Shown: piece by piece, positions 9,254 to 18,471 of the stretch
Layout of the letters: each line of letters starts with the position of its first letter
How positions within the stretch are numbered: the stretch's first letter is position 1
Made by a program: the position numbers and the translations under genes
DNA from: Gammaproteobacteria bacterium
GTDB taxonomy: Bacteria > Pseudomonadota > Gammaproteobacteria > JAJFKG01
DNA length: 43,357 nucleotides
Direction: 5' to 3'
Assembly: GCA_021773335.1 (NCBI GenBank)
Contig: JAJFKG010000008.1
Span: 1-43,357, forward strand
The notes under the pieces: generated by a model
Told to the model about the DNA's origin: nothing
Database searches by the model: none
The model's input: only the letters and a program-made list of their open reading frames with translations

Positions 9254-10732
9254 ATGTGTGGAGTCGTTGGGACGATAGCGCAACGCTACGTCAACCAAGA
9301 TATATTTGATGCCTTAACTGCCTTACAACACCGTGGTCAAGATGCTGCGGGAATTGTCACGTGTGAGGGTGAACATTTACATTTACGTAAATCTAATGGC
9401 CTTGTGCGTGAAGTCATTCACACACGTCATATGTTGCGTCTGCGCGGCAATATGGGAATAGGGCATGTGCGTTATCCAACTGCTGGTGGCGATAATGAAG
9501 AATTGGCACAACCATTTTATGTCAATTCACCCTATGGGTTAACCTTGGCGCATAATGGCAATATCACCAATGATGATTTTTTGCGTAAAGAACTCATCGA
9601 AAAAGACATGCGCCATTTAAGCACTGATTCTGATTCTGAAATTATCTTGAATGTGTTAGCACATGCGCTGCAAGAGCAAGGCAAAGTCAAGCCCGATCCA
9701 CAAACGGTTTTTACCGCGGTGGCTGATGTACATCGGCGTTGTGAAGGGGCTTATGCTGTGGTGGCGATGCTTACGGACTTTGGCATTGTAGGTTTTCGCG
9801 ATCCCTTTGGTATTCGCCCGATCGTGTATGGTGTGCGTGAAACCGAACAAGGCAAAGATTATATGATTGCCTCGGAAAGCATTGCTTTAGATGCACTCGG
9901 TTATAAAGTGATTGATGATATTGGTCCGGGGGAAGCCGTGTATATTACCCTGGATGGTCAAGTGTATCGCCAACAATGTGCGCCGAACCCACAATTATCA
10001 CCGTGTCTTTTTGAGTATATTTATTTAGCGCGGCCTGATTCGATGCTGGATAAGAGTTTGGTTTATAAAGCGCGTCTCAATATGGGGACGAGTTTGGGTG
10101 AAAAAATCTTACGGCTGCGTCCCAATCACGATATTGACGTCGTCATACCTGTGCCTGATACTAGTCGCCCAATTGCACACGCACTTTCAAAGACCTTGAA
10201 GGTAAAATATCGCGAAGGTTTCGTAAAAAATCGCTATATCGGCCGTACTTTTATTATGCCGGGGCAAAAAATTCGCAAAAAATCCGTGCGCCAGAAACTC
10301 AATCCGATCGGGTTAGAGTTTAAGGATAAAAATGTCTTGCTGGTTGATGACTCGATTGTGCGTGGCACGACAAGCAAGCAAATCGTACAAATGGCACGTG
10401 ATGTCGGTGCAAAGAACGTCTATTTCGCATCAGCTGCACCTGAAGTGCGTTATCCCAACGTCTATGGCATTGATATGCCAGCGGCTAAAGAGTTAGTCGC
10501 ACATGGGCGTGATAACGCCGAAATTTGTGCGAAGATTGGTGCGGATTGGTTGATATATCACGATTTAGAGGCGGTCAAAGAAGCCGTGCTTAAGGGTAAT
10601 CCTGAGATCAAACAATTCGATGCATCGGTGTTTGACGGTAAGTACATTACTGGCAATATTGATGCAACTTATCTCACTCAGCTCGAAGTCTTGCGTAACA
10701 ATAAATCCCGTGAAGCTAAGCAGCAGACGTAA
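9254..10732 (+). CDS. purF: Amidophosphoribosyltransferase
   Basis: PurF makes phosphoribosylamine from PRPP and glutamine, the first step of purine synthesis. The 492-residue protein starts MCGVVG, where Cys2 becomes the N-terminal nucleophile after methionine removal. The glutaminase domain (to about 235) shows LQHRGQDAAGI and HNGNITN. The phosphoribosyltransferase domain carries the PRPP motif VLLVDDSIVRGTTS. Ribosome site CTGGAG precedes the start. It ends the accD-purF operon, with a dense palindrome cluster immediately after it. Confidence 0.97.
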   Translation: MCGVVGTIAQRYVNQDIFDALTALQHRGQDAAGIVTCEGEHLHLRKSNGLVREVIHTRHMLRLRGNMGIGHVRYPTAGGDNEELAQPFYVNSPYGLTLAHNGNITNDDFLRKELIEKDMRHLSTDSDSEIILNVLAHALQEQGKVKPDPQTVFTAVADVHRRCEGAYAVVAMLTDFGIVGFRDPFGIRPIVYGVRETEQGKDYMIASESIALDALGYKVIDDIGPGEAVYITLDGQVYRQQCAPNPQLSPCLFEYIYLARPDSMLDKSLVYKARLNMGTSLGEKILRLRPNHDIDVVIPVPDTSRPIAHALSKTLKVKYREGFVKNRYIGRTFIMPGQKIRKKSVRQKLNPIGLEFKDKNVLLVDDSIVRGTTSKQIVQMARDVGAKNVYFASAAPEVRYPNVYGIDMPAAKELVAHGRDNAEICAKIGADWLIYHDLEAVKEAVLKGNPEIKQFDASVFDGKYITGNIDATYLTQLEVLRNNKSREAKQQT

Positions 10733-10738
10733 ATACTA

Positions 10739-10947
10739 CGGGCGCTGTGTGCCCGACAAATAAAGGAACGGACGCTGTGCGCCCGGCAAATAAAGGAACG
10801 GACGCTGGAGCGTCCGTGAGTTTAAGGTCCCACCCTAGAAGGATGGGACCAGTGTGTGGCTACAGGCTGGAGCGTCCGTGAGTTTAAGGTCCCACCCTAG
10901 AAGGATGGGACCAGTGTGTGGCGGTCCCACCGTAGAGGGTCGGGACC
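10739..10947. repeat. Palindrome cluster with an internal 57-bp direct duplication
   Basis: Type II palindromes lie at 10739-10755 (CGGGCGC / GCCCG), near 10769-10787 (imperfect) and at 10799-10816. Type I copies lie at 10826-10850 (arms GGTCCCACCCT / AGGATGGGACC) and 10923-10947. The block 10804-10860 is repeated without change at 10866-10922, so one type II half plus one type I palindrome was duplicated in tandem. It separates the convergent purF and trmH-like genes and could act as a transcription barrier. Confidence 0.85.
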
Positions 10948-10969
10948 AGGTAGCCTTAAGGCAGCATAC

Positions 10970-11698
10970 TCAGGGTGACACTCTGCCACCCAATACCCCC
11001 TGCAACAAACGTTCGCTCACACTGTGCATATAATACAAAGCGCGTTCGTGCAATAAGGCCTCTGGCTTTAAATCACCGGTTTGGCCGAGCAACTCACGCC
11101 GCCGGCGCAAGACATCATGTAAGCTAATTCCTGCTGAGACAGAAAGATTAAAGCTTTCAGTCATTCCATACATGGGTATCTTATAGAGCATGTCACAGGT
11201 TTGCTGTGCTGCTTCCGATAGGCCACGTTCTTCATTCCCAAATATTAGGCATAAAGGTTTATCGATTGGAATTTCCGCTAGGGTTGTCGCCGTTCGCAAA
11301 AAGGCGCCGGCTAAGCATAAAGCTTGCTGCTGTTCTGTTTGCGCTAAGTATTGGGTCGGAAGCTGGCGCGCATGTGCAAAACATTCGCTTAAATTCTCAT
11401 GGTAATGCGTGTGCGTCCAAAAATTTGCGCCTTGGGTGATCCCGCGCGCGGACGTGGCTCGATTTTCAGGATTGATAATATGAATATGGTTAATGCCTAA
11501 GGCTTCGGCAGTACGTACGATCGCTAAGGCATTATGGATGTCGGCGGGGTTTTCAATGGCGATTTGTACGCTATTGATACGGCAACTTAAGACATCGTCG
11601 ATACGTTGTTTGCGTGCATTACCTACAAAGGGAGCAAGCTTAGCGATAATCGCTTCAGCACTGTGATGTTGCAATAAATCTTGTTTGCTGTGTGACAC
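10970..11698 (-). CDS. trmH: SpoU/TrmH-family tRNA or rRNA 2'-O-methyltransferase
   Basis: SpoU-class enzymes methylate ribose 2'-OH groups with S-adenosylmethionine; TrmH acts on G18 of tRNA. The 242-residue product has the N-terminal NPADIHNALAIVRTAEALG block. The trefoil-knot motifs follow: CLIFGNEERGLS, then YKIPMYGMTESFNLSVSAGI. The closest pattern I recognise is TrmH, but another SpoU member is possible. The start is a GTG at 11698. It is last in a minus-strand run of four genes, 3 bp after the thioesterase. Confidence 0.8.
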   Translation of the reverse strand: MSHSKQDLLQHHSAEAIIAKLAPFVGNARKQRIDDVLSCRINSVQIAIENPADIHNALAIVRTAEALGINHIHIINPENRATSARGITQGANFWTHTHYHENLSECFAHARQLPTQYLAQTEQQQALCLAGAFLRTATTLAEIPIDKPLCLIFGNEERGLSEAAQQTCDMLYKIPMYGMTESFNLSVSAGISLHDVLRRRRELLGQTGDLKPEALLHERALYYMHSVSERLLQGVLGGRVSP

Positions 11699-11701
11699 GA
11701 T

Positions 11702-12175
11702 TTACCAGCGATGATAAGCCGGATGGCCAGGCTTCACTGCGACAAATAAGCCTTTACAAGTAGCACAGACTTTATCGTCGACGATCAATTCGGCATCGAT
11801 TTCGGCACGGTCAGCTTTACTGTTGTTAACACGCGCGACGAGTTCGATGATTTTGTCACTAGGCGTTGGGCGCAATAACTTTACTGCAAATTCTGCTGTT
11901 ACCGTACATGGGGGACTGTCGGTACCACTTTTCTGCATCAAATGCCATGCGGCTGTCCAATTGGAGTGGCAATCGAGTAGGGCGCCAATAATGCCACCAT
12001 TGAGCATGCCGGGAAAGGCTTCGTGATAGTCTTGCGCATGCCACGTGGCACGTACTTCATCACCGTCTACAAAGCTGCGAATTTGCAAACCTTTGCGATT
12101 GGCCGGACCACAACCAAAACAAATGCAATTGGGAGCATAGGTTTCTTGTAAGGATTTTTCAGCAACGCTAGTCAT
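11702..12175 (-). CDS. PaaI/THEM4-like hotdog-fold acyl-CoA thioesterase
   Basis: The 157-residue protein has the hotdog core with the helix motif MLNGGIIGALLDCHSNWTA and the strand TAEFAVKLLRPTP, typical of PaaI-type thioesterases that hydrolyse acyl-CoA. The N-terminus has CICFGCGPANRKGLQ, seen in the THEM4-like subgroup; its three cysteines might bind metal or be structural. The substrate cannot be read from the sequence. The ATG at 12175 overlaps the stop of the upstream CBS gene by one base (TAATG), a strong sign of translational coupling. Confidence 0.82.
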   Translation of the reverse strand: MTSVAEKSLQETYAPNCICFGCGPANRKGLQIRSFVDGDEVRATWHAQDYHEAFPGMLNGGIIGALLDCHSNWTAAWHLMQKSGTDSPPCTVTAEFAVKLLRPTPSDKIIELVARVNNSKADRAEIDAELIVDDKVCATCKGLFVAVKPGHPAYHRW

Positions 12176-12612
12176 TAGCGGTAATTTCCATCCACGTAAT
12201 CTTTGAGGGATTTGATTTCTTCTTTTTGCACTTCGACAATCCAGCGTGTTAAATCACCGATTGAAATTAAACCCACCAATTTACCGTCATCCATAATAGG
12301 TAAGTGGCGGAAGCGTTTTTCTGTAAAAGTAGCCATCGCTTCTTCGACAGTGGTATTGGGGCTCGCATAAATCAATTTTTTTGTCATCACATCGATGACT
12401 TTGGTATTTTTAAAATCTTTACCAGTATTGGCAAGGTGTAAAACATCACGTTCGGTGAAGATACCGACGAGTTCTTCGCCGTCCATGACCAGTAGTGAAC
12501 CAATTTTGCGTTCATTCATTTTGTCAACGCAATCTGCGATGCTGGTGGCCTGGGTGACCTTACACAGATCGTGACTTTTTTCTTTTAAGACCAGACTTAA
12601 TGGATCTTTCAT
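12175..12612 (-). CDS. Two-CBS-domain protein
   Basis: CBS pairs bind adenosyl ligands and usually act as energy or redox sensors. I choose the ATG at 12612 (145 residues, MKDPLSLVLKEKS), preceded by GGGAG six bases upstream. The longer frame to 12681 would run into the neighbouring gene. Two CBS units are visible, about residues 10-65 and 75-130, with GSLLVMDGEELVGIFTERD in the first and HLPIMDDGKLVGLISIGDL in the second. No enzymatic domain is attached. Ligand and partner are unknown, and the neighbouring thioesterase is a possible functional link only by position. Confidence 0.85.
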   Translation of the reverse strand: MKDPLSLVLKEKSHDLCKVTQATSIADCVDKMNERKIGSLLVMDGEELVGIFTERDVLHLANTGKDFKNTKVIDVMTKKLIYASPNTTVEEAMATFTEKRFRHLPIMDDGKLVGLISIGDLTRWIVEVQKEEIKSLKDYVDGNYR

Positions 12613-12643
12613 GATGTACTCCCTGTAACGCTGCGCAAGTGAC

Positions 12644-12862
12644 TCAAAAATCACTCCAAATTGAAGGCTTATCTTTATCACTCATGGCTTTATCGCGTAA
12701 TTGAGCGATGCGTGCATGTTTGCTGATTTCGTGTTGTTGTGATGACGATTTTTCTGGATGTTGCTGGTCAAAATCGTTTAAAAAATTGTCTAACTCGCTG
12801 GGGGGATGTTTATCGAACCCCATTTGTAGAAATTTTCCCCAGAGCTTTTTTATCACGACCAT
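12644..12862 (-). CDS. Small hydrophilic protein of unknown function
   Basis: A 72-residue, highly charged protein starts at 12862 behind AGGGAAAC, a reasonable ribosome site. It has a basic N-terminus (VIKKLWGKFL) and then an acidic, glutamine- and histidine-rich helix-like segment (LDNFLNDFDQQH, then EISKHARIAQLRDKA). I do not recognise a characterised family. Support for a real gene comes from the ribosome site and from its position 31 bp before the CBS gene, as the likely first gene of the minus-strand run. Overlap with the longest possible CBS reading frame is avoided if the CBS start is 12612. Confidence 0.6.
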   Translation of the reverse strand: MVVIKKLWGKFLQMGFDKHPPSELDNFLNDFDQQHPEKSSSQQHEISKHARIAQLRDKAMSDKDKPSIWSDF

Positions 12863-12942
12863 GTTTCCCTAGTATCATTAGTGTTCAAAGGTAAGCTGTT
12901 TTCAAATAAATCCAGACAATATATTCTATTTCTGGTTCCAGC

Positions 12943-14436
12943 TCAACTCTTTGCCTTTTTCTTACCACCTTGCAATGCTTTCAAGCGGGCTTGAATACGT
13001 TCACGCGCGTACCGATTGATATCAGGCTGATTGAGGGCGACTTGTAATTGTTGAATGGCATTATTCGTATCGTCTTGTAAATAATAAGCGTGTGCATTTG
13101 CTTCATACGCACGTGCAAGATCACCGGATGCAGCTTGCGCGCGCGCATACAACCAATACATTTGTGGACGCTGGGAAAACTCGGGCAATTTGTGCTGAAT
13201 AAAACGAACTGCTTGTTTGGCTTGATTGGCGTTAATCAACGCATGTGCATAGGTGTAAACCGCTGGGTAATAATCGGGATTTAAATTCACGATGGATTTT
13301 AAGGTGTTAAGTGCTTGTTGTGGTTTTTGTGCATCAAGTTGTACTTCTGCCAATGAAATCGGATAAATTAATTGTTGTGGGTCAGTTGCTATCAAACTAC
13401 GCAAACCATTTTCTGCGACCTTATAATTAAAATTACGCGCTTGTGCCAGGGCGAGCCCATACTTGAGATACAGTTTGTGGGTCGACTTAGCGCTCTTTAT
13501 TGCATCTTGATAATAGGTAAGAATGTGTACGCTATTAGGTGCGGTCGCGACGCGGATGCGTTCACGCACCAATTGATAATCCGTATTCGATAATAGGTGA
13601 CGTGGCTTGTATTGTGCAACCCGGTGTTGCATATCTGCGATACGTTCATCGGTTAAGGGGTGGTCGCTCAAATATTCCGGTGCTTTGGCATAATAACGAT
13701 CCATTTGCTGCAACCGCGTGAAAAAATCTGGCATGCCTTGTGGTTCAAAACCAGCATTGTAGAGAATCTCCATGCCGACACGATCAGCGGTTGCTTCATT
13801 ACCACGTTGAAAATTGAGTTTCTTTTCTACCGAACCTGCCATGGTCGCTGCCAAGGCACCACCACCAGCCTCACCATTTTGGGTCGCTAGCGCAACCGAG
13901 GCTGCAATACCTGCGATCAAGGGGATTAGGGCGCGTTTCTCGTATTCGTAATTTTGCGCTAAGTGGCGTTGGGTGACGTGTGCGACTTCATGGGCGATGA
14001 CGCTGGCCAATTGGCTTTCGTTCTTGGTGGCGAGGATCAAACCACTGGCGATGACGATATTGCCATCTGGGCCAGCGACAGCATTGATAATCGGGGTTTC
14101 GACGACATGAAAATGGAAATTCAAACTCGAATCCATATTAGTGTTGCCAACTAATTGATAGCCCAAATTTGCAACATATTGGTTGATAATGGGATCATAC
14201 ATGAGCGGGAAGTAATAGCGTATTGCAGCCATGAATTGACGCCCCATTTTGCGTTCTTTACTGGGTGAAATATAACTGGCGCTGGGATCACCTAGATTGG
14301 GCAAGTCGCTACTATTTGCAACGGCTGTGTTTGTCCAGGTGAGGCCGGCCAAGCCAGCGAGGGAGATAAGTATGCTCAGGCCTAGGCAGTGCGCGAACAG
14401 GCGCTGCTTACGGATGAATGTTTTTAAAATCAACAT
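12943..14436 (-). CDS. bepA: Periplasmic M48 metalloprotease/TPR protein, BepA-like
   Basis: BepA-type proteins assist assembly, or degradation, of outer-membrane proteins such as LptD. The 497-residue product has an N-terminal signal or anchor (about residues 12-40, ending VANS). The zinc motif is HEVAH at 149-153, and the downstream glutamate ligand is in EATADRVGMEIL. The half after residue 280 is a TPR array (for example LNPDYYPAVYTYAHALINA). Length matches E. coli BepA (487). The upstream region 14437-14788 is 352 bp without a gene other than repeat DNA and presumably holds the promoters of this gene and of ribD, which are divergent. Confidence 0.92.
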   Translation of the reverse strand: MLILKTFIRKQRLFAHCLGLSILISLAGLAGLTWTNTAVANSSDLPNLGDPSASYISPSKERKMGRQFMAAIRYYFPLMYDPIINQYVANLGYQLVGNTNMDSSLNFHFHVVETPIINAVAGPDGNIVIASGLILATKNESQLASVIAHEVAHVTQRHLAQNYEYEKRALIPLIAGIAASVALATQNGEAGGGALAATMAGSVEKKLNFQRGNEATADRVGMEILYNAGFEPQGMPDFFTRLQQMDRYYAKAPEYLSDHPLTDERIADMQHRVAQYKPRHLLSNTDYQLVRERIRVATAPNSVHILTYYQDAIKSAKSTHKLYLKYGLALAQARNFNYKVAENGLRSLIATDPQQLIYPISLAEVQLDAQKPQQALNTLKSIVNLNPDYYPAVYTYAHALINANQAKQAVRFIQHKLPEFSQRPQMYWLYARAQAASGDLARAYEANAHAYYLQDDTNNAIQQLQVALNQPDINRYARERIQARLKALQGGKKKAKS

Positions 14437-14614
14437 GTTATTTGTTGCCTTGGTGTTGTCTGTCAGGTAAATGTGTCACTTAAGCGACTGTCCTACCAAT
14501 AAATCTCAATAGTTAAACAGACAATGCAATTTGTATGCTCATTTTAGCCTAGAAAATGGTTTGATATTGTACTACTTTGTGGGGATGGGTACTACACCCC
14601 TCGTCATTGTGAGC

Positions 14615-14740
14615 GTAGACTACTGTCTTTGCGTCAAGCCCAGATGTAGCCTTGATAAGCGCCACCGGCGCGCATCAAGGGAATGTATTAGTAAACGCTG
14701 CTCCTTGATGCGCCGCTACGCGGCTTATCAAGGCTACAAA
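14615..14740. repeat. Double CCTTGAT/ATCAAGG palindrome element upstream of ribD
   Basis: It begins with the same 42 bases as the element at 4127 (GTAGACTACTGTC...). Two palindromes follow: 14650-14680 (CCTTGATAAGCGC / GGCGCGCATCAAGG) and 14703-14733 (CCTTGATGCGCCGC / GCGGCTTATCAAGG). The ribD reading frame happens to stay open through it, but that stretch is repeat DNA, not protein. Positions 14437-14614 show nothing I can name. Confidence 0.75.
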
Positions 14741-14788
14741 AATTGTGTTATGATTGGCCCCCTTGATAATCACCACCGCCACACCAGT

Positions 14789-15901
14789 ATGCATGAACGT
14801 TTCTTACATCAAGCCCTAGAGCTCGCGCGCTCGCGCAAAGGCTTTTGTGCCCCTAATCCAGCGGTCGGTGCGGTTGTTGTGAAAGCCGGTAATGTGGTTG
14901 CAACAGGCACCCACTGGGCGGCAGGTCATGATCATGCTGAAGTGGTGGCGCTGAAAAAGCTCAAACCAACAGATGCTAATGTTAGTTCGGATGGCGCGAC
15001 TCTCTATGTCAGCCTTGAACCGTGTTGCCACCATGGCAAGACACCACCGTGTACCGATACCATTATCAAGCATGGCATCAAGCGCGTGATTTATGCCTTT
15101 CGTGATCCCAATCCCGTGGTTGCCGGCAAAGGCGAGCTAGCGCTACGTAAAGCAGGGATCGAATGCCAACAAATCAGTCTTGCTGCAATTGAACGTTTTT
15201 ATGCAAGTTATGCCTATTGGCAAACCCATCAACGCCCTTATGCAATCGCTAAATTAGCCATGAGCTTAGATGGTAAGATTGCTGCGGCACGAGGTAAGCA
15301 AGTAGCAATAAGTGGCCGTCAATTGCAACAATACACACATGAACAGCGCTTAGCCGCGGATGCTATTTTAACAACGGCACAAACCATTAACCAAGATGAT
15401 CCGCAACTCAATGTGCGTCTGAACAATGAACCGATTCGCAAACGTCTCTATATTGTCGACACAGATTGCCGTTTAAATCTTGAGGCGCAACTATTTCAAA
15501 CCGCGCAAGCCATGACAGTGTTGCATGCACCCGATGTCGATCTGCGTCGTCGTGAAGCGATGCAGCAACGCGGCGTGCATTGCCATGCGATTCCACGTAA
15601 TAATCCGCACGCCGATAGCGAGGGTTTAGATTTACACACGTTGATGGCATATCTTGGTGAGCAAGGTATTCATGAGTTGTGGATCGAAGCGGGTGGTCGC
15701 CTATTACAAAGTTTTATCGAATTGAACCTATTGCCAAAGATCCTGTTATATGTTGCACCACAATGGTTGGGCAGCGATGCTTATAGTGCGTTTAACAAGC
15801 CCATGGACTTATTGGAAAATGCGACACGCGTGCGTTGGCGGCAATTAGGTGATGATGCCTGTTGTGAAATTACCTACGATGAACGGATACAGAGGAGCTA
15901 A
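14789..15901 (+). CDS. ribD: Bifunctional riboflavin deaminase/reductase RibD
   Basis: RibD deaminates and then reduces the pyrimidine product of GTP cyclohydrolase II. The N-terminal deaminase has His49-Ala-Glu51 (GHDHAEVVALKK) and zinc cysteines in EPCCHHGKTPPC (Cys79, Cys88). The reductase domain (from about 150) shows AKLAMSLDGKIA and WIEAGGRLLQSF. I chose the ATG at 14789 (370 residues) because MHERFLHQALELA aligns with the family start. ATG 14750 is an alternative, and neither has a good ribosome site. The open frame further upstream is palindrome DNA. I saw no FMN riboswitch before it. ribE starts 2 bp after the stop. Confidence 0.94.
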   Translation: MHERFLHQALELARSRKGFCAPNPAVGAVVVKAGNVVATGTHWAAGHDHAEVVALKKLKPTDANVSSDGATLYVSLEPCCHHGKTPPCTDTIIKHGIKRVIYAFRDPNPVVAGKGELALRKAGIECQQISLAAIERFYASYAYWQTHQRPYAIAKLAMSLDGKIAAARGKQVAISGRQLQQYTHEQRLAADAILTTAQTINQDDPQLNVRLNNEPIRKRLYIVDTDCRLNLEAQLFQTAQAMTVLHAPDVDLRRREAMQQRGVHCHAIPRNNPHADSEGLDLHTLMAYLGEQGIHELWIEAGGRLLQSFIELNLLPKILLYVAPQWLGSDAYSAFNKPMDLLENATRVRWRQLGDDACCEITYDERIQRS

Positions 15902-15903
15902 TC

Positions 15904-16524
15904 ATGTTTACTGGTATTGTTGATCATTGCGGCGAAATAAGCGCCATTGAACATCAAGGCTCAGCTTTATCACTGTCGATTCAAACTCAATTTAACGATA
16001 TTGAAGTCGGCGAAAGCATCAGTGTTGATGGTATGTGTTTGACTGCCTTACCTGCGCCGCCAGGTATTTTTCAGTGTAATGTCTCACAAGAGAGCCTCGC
16101 TTTAACAATTGCTGGTGATTACCATGTTGGGCAACGCGTGAATCTTGAGCGTGCTTTGCAGTTAAACGATCGCTTAGGTGGGCATGTGGTTACTGGGCAT
16201 ATTGATGGCCGTTGCCAAATAAAAGCCATTAATACGCATGGCGAATATTGGCAAGTGGTTGTGACCGGATTTAGTAAAGCGGATTATGCCTTACTCACAA
16301 AAAAAGGCAGCGTGGCTATCAATGGAGTGAGTTTGACGCTGAATGCTGTGAGTGAAAATGAATTTGAAGTGATGCTGATTCCCCATACACTTGAACGTAC
16401 CAACTTAACGCAGCTAACCGCCGCAAGCCTAGTCAATATCGAATATGATTGCTTAGCAAAAAATATTCAGCACCAATTGCAAATCATGCAAATTACAGGA
16501 GAACAACATGAAGACGCCATTTAG
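15904..16524 (+). CDS. ribE: Riboflavin synthase alpha subunit
   Basis: It dismutates two molecules of dimethylribityllumazine to riboflavin. The 206-residue protein shows the two-fold lumazine-binding barrel repeat: [12 protein letters not shown] at the start of the first, and [13 protein letters not shown] opening the second near residue 97. The motifs SVDGMCLTA and [12 protein letters not shown] mark equivalent positions of the two barrels. The ribosome site AGAGGAG lies just before the ATG. Its end overlaps ribBA by 17 bp. E. coli calls this gene ribC. Confidence 0.95.
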   Translation: MFTGIVDHCGEISAIEHQGSALSLSIQTQFNDIEVGESISVDGMCLTALPAPPGIFQCNVSQESLALTIAGDYHVGQRVNLERALQLNDRLGGHVVTGHIDGRCQIKAINTHGEYWQVVVTGFSKADYALLTKKGSVAINGVSLTLNAVSENEFEVMLIPHTLERTNLTQLTAASLVNIEYDCLAKNIQHQLQIMQITGEQHEDAI

Positions 16525-17719
16525 TACGATTGCCGATGCAGTCACAGACTTGCGCCAAGGCAAGATGATCATCTTGGTCGATGATGAAGATCGTGAAAAC
16601 GAAGGCGATTTAGTTGTCGCCGCGGAAATGATTACGCCGGAGCACGTTAATTTTATGTTGCGCTTTGGACGCGGTTTAGTGTGTATGCCGATGGCTGCGG
16701 AAACCTTGGATCGCCTCGAAATCCCCTTGATGGTCAACAACAATGATTCAAAGTATAAAACACCTTTTACGATTTCAATTGGGGCAGCCCAGGGTATCGG
16801 TACTGGCATCTCAGCGCAAGATAGGGCGCATACGATTAAAGTAGCTGCTGATCCAAAGAGCAGTGCAGACGATATTTCTCAGCCTGGGCATGTGTTTCCG
16901 TTGCGTGCGAAAGCAGGTGGTGTATTAGTGCGTTCAGGACATACTGAAGGCAGTATTGACTTAATGCGTATTGCAGGTTTGCGTCCAGCGGCAACGATTT
17001 GTGAGGTCTTGGCAGATGACGGCAGATCAGCACGCTTACCACAGCTACAAGCATTTGCTAAACAACATGATTTGAAAATCATCGCCATTAACGATTTGAT
17101 CGCTTATCGTATGCATGAAGAGCGCACCGTCGAAGAAATTTCAGCAGCACGTTTGCCGCTTGAACCCTACGGCGAATTTACGATTAAAGTGTTTCGCAAT
17201 ACATTGGATGATAGTCAACATGTAGTGTTGATCAGTGGTGACCTCAGCACTAATGAATCGCCATTAGTGCGTGTCCACTCGGAATGTCTGACGGGTGATG
17301 CTTTTGGTTCATCGCGTTGTGATTGTGGTTGGCAGTTGCAATCGGCATTGAGCAAAATAGGGCATGCAGGTGGTGTGTTAGTGTACATGAGCCAAGAAGG
17401 GCGCGGCATTGGTCTTAGCAATAAAATCAAAGCTTATGCGCTGCAAGACAGTGAAGGTTTGGATACCGTTGAAGCCAACCACCGCTTAGGTTTTGCTGCT
17501 GACCATCGTGATTATGGCATTGGCTCGCAAATCTTACGTGAACTAGGGGTTAAAAAAATGCGGCTATTAACCAATAATCCGCGCAAGATCCACGGTCTTA
17601 GCGGTTATGGCTTGGAGATTGTTGGTCGTGAACCGATTGAAATGATTCCTACTGAAAATAATATTCGCTATTTGCGCACCAAACGCGAAAAGCTTGGGCA
17701 TTTATTGAAAGAAGCATAA
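16508..17719 (+). CDS. ribBA: Fused DHBP synthase/GTP cyclohydrolase II
   Basis: This enzyme supplies both riboflavin precursors. The N-terminal half (about 1-205) makes dihydroxybutanone phosphate from ribulose 5-phosphate, with [13 protein letters not shown] and the [15 protein letters not shown] block. The C-terminal half opens GTP. Its zinc site is the three cysteines of [17 protein letters not shown], and [10 protein letters not shown] and NNPRK are present. Both halves look intact, so both activities are likely. The 403-residue length is normal for the fusion. AGGAGAACAAC precedes the ATG, inside the end of ribE. Confidence 0.95.
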   Translation: MKTPFSTIADAVTDLRQGKMIILVDDEDRENEGDLVVAAEMITPEHVNFMLRFGRGLVCMPMAAETLDRLEIPLMVNNNDSKYKTPFTISIGAAQGIGTGISAQDRAHTIKVAADPKSSADDISQPGHVFPLRAKAGGVLVRSGHTEGSIDLMRIAGLRPAATICEVLADDGRSARLPQLQAFAKQHDLKIIAINDLIAYRMHEERTVEEISAARLPLEPYGEFTIKVFRNTLDDSQHVVLISGDLSTNESPLVRVHSECLTGDAFGSSRCDCGWQLQSALSKIGHAGGVLVYMSQEGRGIGLSNKIKAYALQDSEGLDTVEANHRLGFAADHRDYGIGSQILRELGVKKMRLLTNNPRKIHGLSGYGLEIVGREPIEMIPTENNIRYLRTKREKLGHLLKEA

Positions 17720-17742
17720 CGACAATAACAAGGTCATTATTT

Positions 17743-17809
17743 GTAGATTACTGTTTTTACGTCAAGCTCATTTGTAGCCCGGATAAGTTGCGCAGCAACG
17801 TCATCCGGG
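17743..17809. repeat. Dispersed palindrome element between ribBA and ribH
   Basis: This is a diverged copy of the elements at 4127 and 14615 (GTAGATTACTGTTTTTACGT). Its palindrome here has arms CCCGGATAAGTTGC and GCAACGTCATCCGGG at about 17778-17809, instead of CCTTGAT arms. It interrupts the rib operon in a 184-bp gap. Confidence 0.65.
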
Positions 17810-17903
17810 GATAGCAATGAGCAAACCTTTTTTCGGGTGGCGCCCCGCAGGGGCTTACACGAACCACAGCAGATGTGAACAGAATCGATTAAGAGGCAAC
17901 AAC

Positions 17904-18371
17904 ATGAAAAATATTCATGCAACAGACATCAAAGGACAATTCAATATTGGCATCGTAGTGAGTCGCTTTAATGTTGAAATCACCGATAAATTGCTCACCG
18001 GCGCAGTAACGCGTTTAAAAGAGTTAGATTTTAGCGATGATCAAGTCACAATAGCTTGGGTGCCGGGCGCAGTTGAGATACCTCTGCTGGCGAAACGCAT
18101 GGCGGAAAGTAAAAAATATGATGCCATCGTGTGCCTAGGCGCGGTGATTCAAGGGGAAACTCGCCATTTTGATTATGTCTGTGAGCAAGTCAGTAATGGT
18201 TGCCAGAAAGTGGCACTGGATAGTGATGTGCCAGTGATCTTTGGCGTTTTAACGACTAATGATGCTGAACAAGCGCACGAACGCGTCGGCGGCAGCCATG
18301 GCCATAAGGGTAGAGAAGCAATCGATACGGCGTTTGAGATGGTGTCGGTGTTACGCCAGATTGAGAGTTAG
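17904..18371 (+). CDS. ribH: 6,7-dimethyl-8-ribityllumazine synthase
   Basis: RibH condenses the two rib intermediates into lumazine and forms hollow capsids. The ATG at 17904 follows AAGAGG at seven bases spacing and gives 155 residues, the usual size. The frame remains open back to 17817 through repeat DNA. Motifs seen are IGIVVSRFN, then WVPGAVEIPLLAKRMA, then CLGAVIQGETRHFDYVCE with the catalytic histidine, and FGVLTTNDAEQA. nusB, the usual next gene, is not here; a dispersed palindrome and a membrane-protein gene follow instead. Confidence 0.95.
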   Translation: MKNIHATDIKGQFNIGIVVSRFNVEITDKLLTGAVTRLKELDFSDDQVTIAWVPGAVEIPLLAKRMAESKKYDAIVCLGAVIQGETRHFDYVCEQVSNGCQKVALDSDVPVIFGVLTTNDAEQAHERVGGSHGHKGREAIDTAFEMVSVLRQIES

Positions 18372-18410
18372 CGTTATACCTCTACGTCGTTGCGTGCTTG
18401 ACCGGCAAAC

Positions 18411-18440
18411 CTTGATGCGCACGTGAACGTGCCTATCAAG
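18411..18440. repeat. Short CTTGAT/ATCAAG palindrome
   Basis: The arms CTTGATGCGCACGT and ACGTGCCTATCAAG form a near-perfect stem with a two-base loop, in the ribH-perM gap. The outer bases match the CCTTGAT/ATCAAGG family at 4127, 14650, 14703 and 29726, while the inner stem differs. Confidence 0.65.
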
Positions 18441-18471
18441 ACTACATCTAAGACATGAACAGGACTTAAAT

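Noticed and set aside
10739..10947. Possible CRISPR or rho-independent terminator array after purF
   Set aside because: Units are palindromic, irregularly spaced and lack spacers. The stems are not followed by T-runs, although a barrier role is possible.
14531..14788. N-terminal extension of RibD by 86 residues
   Set aside because: The stretch is made of dispersed palindrome DNA, and the family start aligns at 14789.
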